64,000 nt of DNA from AP-15 sp963818695 (GCA_963818695.1 CAWFTG010000009.1:620001-684000), one strand, 5' to 3'. Positions 28,046 to 37,627 are shown, counted from the first letter of the stretch. Notes: a model not told the origin generated them from the letters alone. Made by a program: numbers and translations.

Positions 28046-28230
28046 GGTTCGCTCTGCAGCATTGAACGGCGTCCCAGGCGCCGAAAATAATGACAATATT
28101 TGGCTTCCTTTATATATTGTGGTGAGGTATCCTAAATAATATCCCACTGTTTGACACTCCGTTTGGCGTTTCTGCGGAATCTCCCAACCGAGAGGCAAAA
28201 TCCGCGTGCAGTAAGAGGTTGTTACGCAAT

Positions 28231-29139
28231 ATGTTAAGTATTCTTGTCCAGTCGCGCGAGGCGGCGCCGCGGCTGGACAGCCCAAGGCTGCAGAGCGCGC
28301 CCCGGGTTGTTTCGAGCACTTCCGATGCCGCGGCTCAGGAGGAGAGACTGCCACAGAGGCCGGGCACGCTCGCGAACGCCGCCCGCCAACCCTCGCGTCG
28401 CATCTCGGCGGGGGGGCCGCCTTCGATCGGCAGCCTGCTCTATCTAGGATCCGTCGGGCTGATCGCCGCCGGCATTGTCGCCGTTTTCTTCGGCGCCGGC
28501 TTTTCGCTGCTAGTGCCTACCGGCGGCGGGACAATTTCCGGCTCTGCTAACCAGGTTGGCCCGGAGGCCGTATCCCTCCTGCCGGCCCTCGGCAACGAAG
28601 AGCAGCAAACACGCTTTGGTCAGGGGTCCGCGCTTAAAAACAAGGATGCGGCGCAGAGTTCCACCGCCTCTCCGGCACCCAGCGAAGCGCCCGCGATAGT
28701 CGGCACGGAGGACCCGCCCCAGTCGGACCGGGTCTCGGCTTCAAAGGCACCGACCGACACGTCCGCGGTGAATGGGGACGCGCCCGTCCCGGCAGCCAAT
28801 TCGCTTGCCGCGACCGCTGTCGTCCCGCCGGGCTCCGAGCTCTCGAAGGCTGAAATGACCGAGCTGTTGCACCATGGGGATGCTCTTCTGCGCACCGGTG
28901 ATGTCTCTTCGGCACGTTTGTTTTACGAGCGCGCGGCCGATGCTGGCGACGGGCGCGCAGCGCTGCGTCTCGGAGCGACTTTCGATCCGGAGTTTCTCGG
29001 TCGCCTCGGCCTTGGTAAGCTGCAAGCCAACCCGGCCGAGGCCCGGTCATGGTACAGCCGTGCTCTCGAACTCGGCGCGGTCGACGCCAAACGTCAGCTG
29101 AACAGCCTCGCGACTAGACAGGGAAGTAGCTTCCAATGA
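28231..29139 (+). CDS. Single-span membrane protein with a C-terminal Sel1-like module
   Basis: From the ATG at 28231 the product is about 302 residues. It has a ~65-residue cytoplasmic part, one membrane segment (SLLYLGSVGLIAAGIVAVFFG), a long Ser/Pro/Ala-rich linker and a terminal helical module: LLHHGDALLRTGDVSSARLFYERAADAGDGRAALRLGATFDPEFL, then ARSWYSRALELGAVDAKRQL. The tail is Sel1/TPR-like and nearly the same module ends the protein at 53368-54645. Its stop overlaps the TAXI-protein start (ATGA), so the two are probably made together and may interact in the periplasm. Confidence 0.72.
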   Translation: MLSILVQSREAAPRLDSPRLQSAPRVVSSTSDAAAQEERLPQRPGTLANAARQPSRRISAGGPPSIGSLLYLGSVGLIAAGIVAVFFGAGFSLLVPTGGGTISGSANQVGPEAVSLLPALGNEEQQTRFGQGSALKNKDAAQSSTASPAPSEAPAIVGTEDPPQSDRVSASKAPTDTSAVNGDAPVPAANSLAATAVVPPGSELSKAEMTELLHHGDALLRTGDVSSARLFYERAADAGDGRAALRLGATFDPEFLGRLGLGKLQANPAEARSWYSRALELGAVDAKRQLNSLATRQGSSFQ

Positions 29140-30257
29140 ACCGTTGGACCGTTGCGGCAACAATCATTTTCACCCTGATTTTGCCAATCGCTCGGCCGAC
29201 GCTCGCGAAGACCGCAGCGCCGCCTGAAGTCGGTGTAGTGAACCGAGGTGTCGTCGAGCTCGAGACAGCCCGCGCCGCCGGAACTTCGGTGCGGATCGCC
29301 GAAGATCTGGCAAATCTCATCGACGACGGGGCGACGCGGCGGGTCTTGCCGGTCATCGGCAAGGGAACGCTGCAGAACATCACCGATCTCAAGCTGCTCC
29401 GCGGCATCGACATGGCGATCGTCCAGACCGATGTGCTCGATTATGCGCGCCAGCAAAACCTGTCTCCCGGCATCGAGTATTGGGCGACCTATATCACCAA
29501 GCTCTATAACGAGGAATTCCATCTCCTCGCACGGCAAGACATAAAATCGGTCGCCGGCCTAGCTAATCAGAAGGTCAATGTCGATCAGAGCGGCGCCGGC
29601 ACGGCAGTCACGGCGGCGCGGCTCTTCGAACTGCTAAAAATACCGGTGGCGGCGACAAACGACGATCAAGAGGTGGCGCTCGACAAACTGCGGCGCGGCG
29701 AGATCGCGGCAATGGCATTCGTGGCCGGGAAGCCGGCGCCGATTTTTGGCAATCTGACCGCCAATGACGGCCTTCATTTTCTCGCAATACCACTCAACCC
29801 TGCCGTGACGGCGAGTTACGTCCCGACCCGGCTGACGGCGGCGGATTATCCGGGCGTCGTCCCGCAAGACCAGGCGGTCGACACGGTCGCGGTCGGCGCC
29901 GTTCTGGTCGCCGCCAATCTGCAGCAAGGGACCGAGCGGTATCGCAATCTCGTCAATTTCGTCGAGGCGTTCTTTACCGGCTTTCAGTCGCTGCTCGATC
30001 CCGGACATCATCCGAAATGGCGTGAAGTGAACATCAATGCGGAGCTCCCCGGCTGGCGGCGCTTCCCGCCCGCCGAGCAATGGCTGCAACGAAACACCCA
30101 AATAGCGTCGGCGCCGAACCTGCAGGATTTGCGTTCGATATTTTCTCGGTTCATCGACGAGCGGCAGCAAGCCTCCGGTGGGCCGCCGCTGACCCCGGAG
30201 CAGAAGAACGAGTTGTTCGGTCAATTCGAGCTCTGGCAAAAGGGCCAGGTGCATTAG
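29136..30257 (+). CDS. TAXI-family solute-binding protein (first copy)
   Basis: A 373-residue exported protein of the TAXI subgroup of TRAP-associated binding proteins. It has a signal peptide (WTVAATIIFTLILPIARPTLAK) and the family's central features: LKLLRGIDMAIVQTDVLDYAR, QDIKSVAGLANQKVNVDQSGAGTAVTA and ALDKLRRGEIAAMAFV. The C-terminus has an extra helical tail. Neither the fused TRAP permease nor any TRAP membrane gene is in the window, so its transport partner is unknown. It overlaps the preceding Sel1-module gene by four bases. Confidence 0.85.
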   Translation: MNRWTVAATIIFTLILPIARPTLAKTAAPPEVGVVNRGVVELETARAAGTSVRIAEDLANLIDDGATRRVLPVIGKGTLQNITDLKLLRGIDMAIVQTDVLDYARQQNLSPGIEYWATYITKLYNEEFHLLARQDIKSVAGLANQKVNVDQSGAGTAVTAARLFELLKIPVAATNDDQEVALDKLRRGEIAAMAFVAGKPAPIFGNLTANDGLHFLAIPLNPAVTASYVPTRLTAADYPGVVPQDQAVDTVAVGAVLVAANLQQGTERYRNLVNFVEAFFTGFQSLLDPGHHPKWREVNINAELPGWRRFPPAEQWLQRNTQIASAPNLQDLRSIFSRFIDERQQASGGPPLTPEQKNELFGQFELWQKGQVH

Positions 30258-30290
30258 CTCGACACCGCCGCCAATCTCGGAGCCGTTCCT

Positions 30291-31928
30291 GTGAATAGGC
30301 GTGCTGCACTGCACCCAGATCGCTTGACTTCGGCATTCCTCCGCCGCGTCGTAATCGCGGCCGTCGCCGCTCTGACGGCCGCTTTAGTCTCGCCTTGCCG
30401 CGGAACCGCCGCGCCCGACACAATGCCGAGGCGCGGCGGCATCCTCGAATTCGCTGTGCTCGTCGAGCCCGGCAATTATGATTGCCACGGCAACATATCT
30501 TTCGCCTTTCTGCATCCGATCGCGCCGCACTATTCGACGCTACTCAAATTCGATGCGCCCAATTACCCGCAGATCGTCGGTGATTTGGCAGAATCCTGGA
30601 AGGTTTCGCCGGACCGGCTCACCTACACGTTCAAGCTGCGGCCCAATGTCCTTTTTCATGACGGATCGAAGCTGACCTCAGCCGACGTAAAGGCGAGCTA
30701 CGAGCGCATCGTCCGTCCGCCTCCCGGCGTCGTCTCGTCACGCAAGGTCGATTATGCAGCGATCGGCAGCATCGAGACGCCTGACCCGCTCACTGTCGTC
30801 TTTCGCCTACAATGGCCAGAGGCCGCAATGCTGGCGAATTTTGCCTCGCCGTGGAACTGCATCTACAGCGCCGCCAAACTCGCCGAGGATCCCCAGTTTC
30901 CCAAGACCCACATCCTGGGCACTGGGCCGTTCGTCTTCGCCGAGCATGTCAAGGGCCAATTCTGGCGCGGGGTGCGTTGGGACAAATATTTCCAGCCCGG
31001 CAAGCCCTACCTCGATGGCTATCGCGCCGACTTCATGACCGGAGCGGCGGTGATGGCTGGGTACAAGAGCGGGCACATCGCGGCCGAGTTCCGCGGTGTC
31101 ACGCCGGTTCAGCGCGACGAACTCGCCGAGGCGCTGGGCGACCGCATCGAGGTCAGCGAAAGCCCGTGGCTGTCAAATCTGCTGGTTTCGTTCAACAGCA
31201 AGCGCCCTCCGTTCAACGACGCACGCGTGCGCCGCGCGCTGTCGCTCGCCATCGACCGGTGGGGCGCGGCGGCAAAATTGCAGAATACAACCTTCCTCAA
31301 ATATGTCGGCGGGGTCATGCGCCCCGGCTCCAGCATGGCAACCCCGGAGGCGGAGCTGGTTACAATCCCCGGTTTCTCGCGAGACATCGCCGCCTCGCGG
31401 GAAGAGGCGAAGCGGCTTCTCGCGGAAGCCGGAGTTCATGACCTCAAGCTGACCGTGATGGTCCGCGATATTCCGATGCCGCATTACGCTGGCGCCGACT
31501 TGCTGGCCGAGAGCTGGCGTGAGATCGGGGTCACGACAACCCAGGACCGGCGCAACATCTGGGACTGGCAAAAGGTCATCGACAGCGGCGATTTCGACGT
31601 GGCCCTCGATTTTTCGGGGGACTTCTACGACGACCCGACGATACAATTGACCAAGTTCGTGTCGCACGATCTCTCGCCGGTCAATTACTCCTACTCCACC
31701 GACCGTTTTCTCGACGCGCTCTATATCGGCCAGGCCGTCACCAGCGATCCGCGGCAGCGGGCGAAAATCGTGCGCGATTTCGAGCGCCACGCTTTAACCG
31801 AGGCCAATACAGTTCCGCTGCTCTGGTGGAACCGGATCGTCGCAACCTCGACGGCACTGAAGGGCTGGAGCATCACACCCAGCCATTTCATCGGTCAGGA
31901 TCTGACCGATGTCTGGCTCGAGCACTGA
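30291..31928 (+). CDS. ABC transporter family-5 solute-binding protein
   Basis: A 545-residue SBP_bac_5 protein beginning at a GTG. A signal peptide is visible (FLRRVVIAAVAALTAALVSPCRGTAA). The mature part starts RRGGILEFAVLVEPGNYDCH and has the lobe features YPQIVGDLAESWKVSPD, GTGPFVFAEHVKGQFW and PPFNDARVRRALSLAIDRW. It ends DLTDVWLEH. It is more distant from the other two SBPs here than they are from each other. It lies between a TAXI gene and an alcohol dehydrogenase gene on the same strand, and may feed the upstream importer core. Confidence 0.88.
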   Translation: MNRRAALHPDRLTSAFLRRVVIAAVAALTAALVSPCRGTAAPDTMPRRGGILEFAVLVEPGNYDCHGNISFAFLHPIAPHYSTLLKFDAPNYPQIVGDLAESWKVSPDRLTYTFKLRPNVLFHDGSKLTSADVKASYERIVRPPPGVVSSRKVDYAAIGSIETPDPLTVVFRLQWPEAAMLANFASPWNCIYSAAKLAEDPQFPKTHILGTGPFVFAEHVKGQFWRGVRWDKYFQPGKPYLDGYRADFMTGAAVMAGYKSGHIAAEFRGVTPVQRDELAEALGDRIEVSESPWLSNLLVSFNSKRPPFNDARVRRALSLAIDRWGAAAKLQNTTFLKYVGGVMRPGSSMATPEAELVTIPGFSRDIAASREEAKRLLAEAGVHDLKLTVMVRDIPMPHYAGADLLAESWREIGVTTTQDRRNIWDWQKVIDSGDFDVALDFSGDFYDDPTIQLTKFVSHDLSPVNYSYSTDRFLDALYIGQAVTSDPRQRAKIVRDFERHALTEANTVPLLWWNRIVATSTALKGWSITPSHFIGQDLTDVWLEH

Positions 31929-31962
31929 CACGCCCCAAGTACCCGTCCAGCGGAGGTGTCTT

Positions 31963-33078
31963 ATGAACCATCACCGTACCAACGAGTACGCTATCCCGAA
32001 GACGATGAAGGCTTGGGTGCTCGGCAATCCGGAGGAGCTGGCGCTGGTCGAAAAACCGGTGCCCGAGCCCGGCCCGGCGGAAGTGTTGGTGCGGGTCGAT
32101 GCGATCGCGGTCTGCGCTACCGACATCGAGATCCTCAAGCACGGCGTGCCGGCCATGGTTGATGGCGAGCTGCCGTTCAACCGCGGGTTCACCCCGGGCC
32201 ATGAATACATGGGCACAATCGTGCGGCTCGGCCCCACCGTCGACGAGTTCCAGATCGGTGACCGCATCGCGGTCGAGGTGCATGCCGGATGTGGCCGCTG
32301 CCCTCGCTGCCGCGAGGGCATGTACACCTCTTGCCTCAATTACGGCTGGCGCGCGAAAGGCCACCGCGCCAACGGCTTCAGCACCGATGGCGGCTTCGCC
32401 GAATACGCCGTCAACAACGTCAACACGATGGTTCACGTCCCGGACGATATGAGCGACGAGGAGGCGACATTGATCGTCACCTCCGGGACCGCGATGTACG
32501 GCCTCGACGTCATGGGCGGAATCATTGCCGGCGAAGCGGTCGTCGTTACCGGTCCGGGGCCGATCGGCTTGATGGGTGTCGGTGTGGCCAAGGCGCTGGG
32601 CGCGCAACCGGTGATCCTGACCGGCACCCGCCAGAGCCGTCTCGAGATGGGAAAGCGACTTGGAGCGGACGAGGTCGTCAACATCAATGACGAGGACCCG
32701 GTCGAGGCAGTCCGGCGCATTACCCACGGCAAAGGCGTGCAATACGTCCTCGAATGCTCGGGCGCGCCGAACGCCCTCAACGAAGCGGGGCGGATGGTCA
32801 GCCGCGGTGGAAGGATTTGCCTCGCCGCGTTTCCGGCGGATCCGGTGCCGGTCGATCTCGCCCATCTCGTGCGCAACAACATCTACGTGTTCGGCATCCG
32901 CGGCGAAGGCAAGAGCGCGACGCACCGGGCGGCGGCCTTGATGGCGCAGAAGCGTTTCGACGCGAAGATGATCCACACGCACACCTTCCCGCTCGGCGAG
33001 GTGCCGACCGCGATCAAATACGCCCGCGACCGGGTCGACGATGCAATCAAAGTGGTCGTCAAAATTCGCGAGAATTAA
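31963..33078 (+). CDS. Zinc-dependent alcohol/polyol dehydrogenase (MDR superfamily)
   Basis: A 371-residue medium-chain dehydrogenase. Catalytic zinc ligands are Cys in AVCATDIE and the GHE motif in PGHEYMGTI. The structural zinc site is GCGRCPRCREGMYTSC. The nucleotide fold reads VVTGPGPIGLMGVG. The sequence resembles sorbitol/threonine/erythritol-type dehydrogenases, which oxidise secondary alcohols with NAD+. The ATG at 31963 has CGGAGG ten bases upstream. Downstream of the SBP by 34 bases, it may act on the imported solute. Confidence 0.88.
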   Translation: MNHHRTNEYAIPKTMKAWVLGNPEELALVEKPVPEPGPAEVLVRVDAIAVCATDIEILKHGVPAMVDGELPFNRGFTPGHEYMGTIVRLGPTVDEFQIGDRIAVEVHAGCGRCPRCREGMYTSCLNYGWRAKGHRANGFSTDGGFAEYAVNNVNTMVHVPDDMSDEEATLIVTSGTAMYGLDVMGGIIAGEAVVVTGPGPIGLMGVGVAKALGAQPVILTGTRQSRLEMGKRLGADEVVNINDEDPVEAVRRITHGKGVQYVLECSGAPNALNEAGRMVSRGGRICLAAFPADPVPVDLAHLVRNNIYVFGIRGEGKSATHRAAALMAQKRFDAKMIHTHTFPLGEVPTAIKYARDRVDDAIKVVVKIREN

Positions 33079-33107
33079 GATGACGCGTCGAGCATCCGCG
33101 TAACATT

Positions 33108-33185
33108 CGTCATTCCCGCGAAGGCGGGAATCCAAGACCCCAACTGTTCGTCCTTGCTCTGGACCCGATTTCGCGGGGGTGACGT
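33108..33185. repeat. Dimeric palindromic repeat (GTCATTCCCGCG family)
   Basis: A hairpin ATTCCCGC-gaag-GCGGGAAT lies at the left end and a diverged partner (GGACCC...GCGGGGGTGACG) on the right, so the two flanks are inverted copies. Similar elements occur at 11623, 43121 and 48319. It occupies the gap after the alcohol dehydrogenase gene. It may also act as a transcription stop or mRNA stabiliser. Confidence 0.6.
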
Positions 33186-33508
33186 GGACCCGTCCTCCCG
33201 AGCCCGATGACCTCAGAATCAGGGACTGTGATGCCCCGCGCTCTGAGAACGGCGGCCGGATGGAGGTTCTGCGGCCACGGATTCGACAGCGGAACCGCAA
33301 CTACCCGGTCAATGCGCCCGTACCGATCAGGTAAGCGGGGGCAAGTCGCGCAAGATGAATAACGTAGTCTCGATCCAAAATTCCGGTAAGTCGTTAACCC
33401 TAAATATAAAGGTATAGCAGCGGGTAACAAGGATCCTGAATAGTGTCAGGAACTCCTTTCCATAATATCTCGTTCAACGATAAGGATGTATATAGTTGGA
33501 GATCGTTC

Positions 33509-34744
33509 GTGAGCAGATCGACTTCCGGAAATCGAGCCCCATTAACGGCAGTCCGCTTAATCGCATTCTGTGGTCTGCTTGCCACAACACCAGCTTGGGC
33601 CGATCCGCCCGAGGGCGATCAGTTTCAAACCGACCAGTTTCAGGACAGCCAGCCTCAAATTGCGCAGCCTAAACGCAACTCAAAGCGGCAAGTCCACCAC
33701 GTCGACCCGGCTGAGCAGCTACGTCATCAGCTGCGCGATAAGATGAACAAGGGTCTCGTCGGCATCGTCTCCGACGGAACCGACGAGACGGTGGATATGG
33801 CACTTGCCCTTACCGCAGATACGGAACACAACCCCTTGCGACTCCTGCCAATCGCTGGCGCAGGGGCGGCGCAGAACGCCGAGGATGTGATGCTCACCCG
33901 CGGCATCGATTTTGGCATCCTGCAGACCGACGTGCTCGATGACGTAAAGCAAAAGCCGCCGTTTCCCGGCGTTGAGAAGTACCTGCAATACATCACCAAA
34001 CTATATGACCGGCAAGTTCAAATCCTCGCTGGACCGGATGTCCAGTCGATCGACGATCTGAGAGGCAAAAAGGTCAACTATGGGTTGCGGGACAGCGGAA
34101 CATACACGACCGCAACAGCGATCTTCAAGGCGTTAGGGGTCGAGCCCGAGGCGACAAGCTTACCCCATCCGCTCGCCCTCGATCAGCTGCGGCGCGGTGA
34201 CATTTCCGCGTTGGTCTATGTAGGAACAAAACCGTCGCGGATATTCCAGGAGATCAGACCGGACGAAAACCTGCACTTCCTGCCGCTCACCGGGAATTTG
34301 CCGACCGATTATTCGGCTACCACGATAACTTACGAAGATTATCCGGAACTCGTTTCAAAAGATGCCCCGGTCAACACCGTCGAAGTGGGAACCGTCCTCG
34401 TAGCCTATAACTGGCCTGCGAACTCGGAGCGTTACCGACGAGTGAATCATTTCGTCCAAACGTTTTTTGCACATATCAAGGACATTCAAGCAAGCCGTCC
34501 GAAATGGCGTCCGTTTGATGTCACTTCTTCAGTTGCGGGTTGGACACGATTTTCTCCGGCTGCGGAATGGCTCAAAAAAGCCGGATTGACCCCCGATGAA
34601 ACGAAGACGACTGTCGCTCATCTCGACACCCCGCAACGTGACACCCTGTTTAAAGATTTCCTCCAACGCGAAGCCTTGTTCCGGGAATTTGCTATATACG
34701 AAAACAAACACCGTCAGACAATTATCGCTTATGACGATCACTGA
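33509..34744 (+). CDS. TAXI-family solute-binding protein (second copy)
   Basis: From the GTG at 33509, with GGAG about eight bases upstream, the product is 411 residues. This start places a signal peptide at the N-terminus (LTAVRLIAFCGLLATTPAWA). An earlier in-frame GTG at 33443 would bury it. After a ~50-residue Gln-rich linker the TAXI domain follows: LTRGIDFGILQTDVLDDVK, QSIDDLRGKKVNYGLRDSGT and LDQLRRGDISALVYVG. It parallels the protein at 29136 domain by domain and has the same C-terminal extension. Its 3' end overlaps the convergent SBP-TPR gene by seven bases. Confidence 0.83.
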   Translation: MSRSTSGNRAPLTAVRLIAFCGLLATTPAWADPPEGDQFQTDQFQDSQPQIAQPKRNSKRQVHHVDPAEQLRHQLRDKMNKGLVGIVSDGTDETVDMALALTADTEHNPLRLLPIAGAGAAQNAEDVMLTRGIDFGILQTDVLDDVKQKPPFPGVEKYLQYITKLYDRQVQILAGPDVQSIDDLRGKKVNYGLRDSGTYTTATAIFKALGVEPEATSLPHPLALDQLRRGDISALVYVGTKPSRIFQEIRPDENLHFLPLTGNLPTDYSATTITYEDYPELVSKDAPVNTVEVGTVLVAYNWPANSERYRRVNHFVQTFFAHIKDIQASRPKWRPFDVTSSVAGWTRFSPAAEWLKKAGLTPDETKTTVAHLDTPQRDTLFKDFLQREALFREFAIYENKHRQTIIAYDDH

Positions 34745-37458
34745 TCGCGAAATCCAGCCCGCCGCAATCCCCGGTTGAGCGTTTTCTCCTGCAATGCCCA
34801 ATATTGCGGATTGCTGAGCCAGGGATTTTCGGCTCGCATCCGGGAGACTGATCGTAGCGCGGGTTTCAGGAGTAATGACTCCGCAAGTGCTGATCTTGCC
34901 TTATCCAGATCGTTCTTCAGGCCGTAGGCCCCGGCCAGATAGAGGTACGGCACCCAAAGCCGAGGATTCGCGGCACGTGCGGTTTGCAGCAGATCGATCG
35001 CTTGATCCGTCCGCCCCAGCAAAAGGTGACAGGCACCCAATGCCCAATAGGTCATCGCGACGTCGGGGTCATTCGGGCGAAGCCGGATCGCCTGTTCCAG
35101 TCGCGGGATGGCCGCCTCGGGTTGACCGAGATACAACAAGGTCTCACCGAGGTGCGAATAGGTCCGGGCGTTGTTGGGGTCTAGGGAAATTGCCGTCTCG
35201 AACTCGGTCTGAGCCTCAGGCAACCGGGTCTGGATCTGCCGGAGGACCCCAAGCGTAAAATGCGCCGCCGCCCGGTTCGAAGCGCTTCCCTTATCAACCG
35301 CCTCCAGCAATAGGTGCTCGGCCCGTGGCATGTCCTCCTGCAACACTGGAGACCATCCATCCGCTAATTTGGTGGACAGGATCGAGGCAAGGCCAATCCG
35401 AGCTTCGGTCGACCGCGAATCCAATTCAAACGCACGCTCGAAATCGCGGCGGGCATCCTGCCATCTAGCCGTGGAGTACGGGCTATAGTATAACTCCCAC
35501 CCGCGCACAATCAAGTCACGGACGGAAGGATCAAGCTGCTCCCTTTCGTCGTCTACAGGTGAGGTTCGACTTGAGGTTAACTGTCGTTTTTCTGGTTCTA
35601 GTGCTTCTTTATCTTGATCTGGTTCGGCGAATTTCGGCGGATTACCTGCTGTCTCAGCACGAGATCCCGCGGTTGGCGTTGAAGCCGCGGGCGGCTCTGG
35701 CGCCGCGGTACCCGCTCGGGTACCAGCTGGCGGCATTGACGGGGGTACGAGAGCCGGCTTCTCAGCGCCGCCAGGACGTGACGGCTCCGCTGCCGCAGGA
35801 GGTGTGGGGTTCTTGTCGAGCCAAACATCCTCCATGCGCCAACCGTTGAACAAGCTGTTGACCATGATGGTCAGCCCCTTCAGCTGGGGTTGCCAGCATG
35901 TTGCGAAGCGGTTGTGGAAAAGGATCGGGCGGGCGCCATCCTCCTGCAGCTTTTTATCGATTTCATAGACGAGGCCGCGGCGCTTCTCCTGGTCCCGCTC
36001 CATCGATTGCTGGTCGAACAGCTTGTCGAGTTGGGGATTGCAGTAGCCGGTGTAATTACGGTCAGAGCCGCAGGCATAATTCTCGTAGAACTGCGCGTCG
36101 GGGTCGTCGACCCCGAGGCCGGTCAGGTTTAACCCTAACTTATAGTCCTTGCGGTAGACCTTGGGAAACCAGGTGGCGCTTTCGACCGTTTCAAGCTCAG
36201 CGTCGATGTAAACCTCCCGAAGCTGATCGATCAGAATGACGGCGGGATCGCGAAACGGTGGGGTATTGCGGACGGAAACCTTGACGGCGAGCCGTTTGTC
36301 GGGTCCGTAACCAGCTTCCTCCATTATTTTGCGAGCTTCTTCGCGGTTCTTGCCGATATCGGGACCGTAGCCCGGCAACGTCCTCAGTATTTCGGCCGGC
36401 ATGCCCCACACGCCCTCCGGCGGCGGCTGCATGGCACCGCCGATATCGCCATGGCCTTCGGCGAGAATGTCGATAAAGCTCTTGCGGTCTAGCGCCAACG
36501 CCATTGCCCGGCGTATCTCCGGATTGTCGAACGGAGGTGCGTCGCGGTTCACGATCAAATTGGTGCTTTGATTTGCCGGCCGTAATTCGCAGACCGCTTG
36601 CGGCGCCTGTTTCTGTACATCTTTCATCAGCGGCACGGTTAGGCCGAACGGGAAAGTCAGATCGAACTTCCCCGCGACGAAGCCGAGAATCGCCGTAGAG
36701 CGATTGGGGATAATCGTCCATTCTATACCGTCGAGGTAAGGGCGCCCTTCCTTCCAGTACTGTTCATTGCGGACGAGCTTGATGGACTCGTTTGGCTTGT
36801 AGGAGACGAATTTGAACGGTCCGGTGCCGATCGGGTGCTGCCGCATCTCCTGGGGCGGGACGTGACACGGATAAACCGGGGAGTAACCCGAGGCAAGCAG
36901 GGCAATAAAGGCCGGCTGCGGCCTCTTCAAATGAAAGGTCACCGTGTCGTCTTTGACGCTGACCGAATCCAGGTTGCGGTACCAAGACTTGCGCGGGTTG
37001 GTGCGCAGCTTGTCCGCACCCCTGCCGAGGATCAGGTCCCAGGTACATTTGACGTCCGCGGCGGTGAATAACTTGCCGTCGTGCCAGCTCACTCCCTGCC
37101 GCAGCTGAAAGGTCAGCTCGGTCATGTCGGCATTCCACGACCACTTGGTCGCCAGATCAGGCACGATCGTGTCCATCCGGTTCTGCGGGACATCCTGTCT
37201 AAAGAGAACCAGGTTGTTGAAGACCGCCATCATCGGATTCTGGGCCGAATTGAAGGCCTCCTCGTGAATCGACATGCTCGCAGGACTGTCATATTGGAAC
37301 ACTCGGAGCACACCGCCGCGCTTTTGCGCCGATGCCGACTCGATCGGCTTGTCCGGGGAGGCGGCCGGGTGATCGAAGGAGGCGATACCGCTCGCCACGA
37401 TTATCGCGACGACAATCGCCCCCAAAATAATGCCGATCGCTAGCTTCCGCAGAACCAT
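34738..37458 (-). CDS. ABC-type solute-binding protein fused to a C-terminal TPR domain
   Basis: A 906-residue two-part protein. Residues ~6-28 form a hydrophobic N-terminal anchor or signal. Residues ~48-555 are a complete SBP_bac_5 domain (GGVLRVFQYDSPASMSIHEE, KLFTAADVKCTWDLI, GTGPFKFVSYKPNESI, PPFDNPEIRRAMALALDR). Residues ~556-655 are a Pro/Ala/Glu-rich linker. From ~660 to the end are TPR repeats, e.g. ARRDFERAFELDSRSTEARIGLA and TYSHLGETLLYLGQPEAAIPRLEQAI. The TPR end (YWALGACHLLLGRTDQAIDLLQTA) resembles the TPR tails of alphaproteobacterial adenylate cyclases. The frame is continuous, so this is a genuine fusion in the sequence. Confidence 0.88.
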   Translation of the reverse strand: MVLRKLAIGIILGAIVVAIIVASGIASFDHPAASPDKPIESASAQKRGGVLRVFQYDSPASMSIHEEAFNSAQNPMMAVFNNLVLFRQDVPQNRMDTIVPDLATKWSWNADMTELTFQLRQGVSWHDGKLFTAADVKCTWDLILGRGADKLRTNPRKSWYRNLDSVSVKDDTVTFHLKRPQPAFIALLASGYSPVYPCHVPPQEMRQHPIGTGPFKFVSYKPNESIKLVRNEQYWKEGRPYLDGIEWTIIPNRSTAILGFVAGKFDLTFPFGLTVPLMKDVQKQAPQAVCELRPANQSTNLIVNRDAPPFDNPEIRRAMALALDRKSFIDILAEGHGDIGGAMQPPPEGVWGMPAEILRTLPGYGPDIGKNREEARKIMEEAGYGPDKRLAVKVSVRNTPPFRDPAVILIDQLREVYIDAELETVESATWFPKVYRKDYKLGLNLTGLGVDDPDAQFYENYACGSDRNYTGYCNPQLDKLFDQQSMERDQEKRRGLVYEIDKKLQEDGARPILFHNRFATCWQPQLKGLTIMVNSLFNGWRMEDVWLDKNPTPPAAAEPSRPGGAEKPALVPPSMPPAGTRAGTAAPEPPAASTPTAGSRAETAGNPPKFAEPDQDKEALEPEKRQLTSSRTSPVDDEREQLDPSVRDLIVRGWELYYSPYSTARWQDARRDFERAFELDSRSTEARIGLASILSTKLADGWSPVLQEDMPRAEHLLLEAVDKGSASNRAAAHFTLGVLRQIQTRLPEAQTEFETAISLDPNNARTYSHLGETLLYLGQPEAAIPRLEQAIRLRPNDPDVAMTYWALGACHLLLGRTDQAIDLLQTARAANPRLWVPYLYLAGAYGLKNDLDKARSALAESLLLKPALRSVSRMRAENPWLSNPQYWALQEKTLNRGLRRAGFRDQ

Positions 37459-37627
37459 GTGCTCCTCGCGTTTCCTCGATGTCCGGCCTGTAAACTCATC
37501 GATGCCGTAGAAAGGAACGCGCGCCTACGCCGTTCTCGACGGCGACCCCGAACGCCGATGTCGAACCTCTGCATGAGCCGGCGCTGGCGCGCCAGGCGCA
37601 GGGCCGGCGTTCGCTCGACCGAGGCGG

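Noticed and set aside
31888..33300. Long minus-strand open frame opposite the alcohol dehydrogenase
   Set aside because: The plus strand encodes a complete zinc dehydrogenase with all motifs. The minus frame has no family similarity and is a GC-driven shadow.
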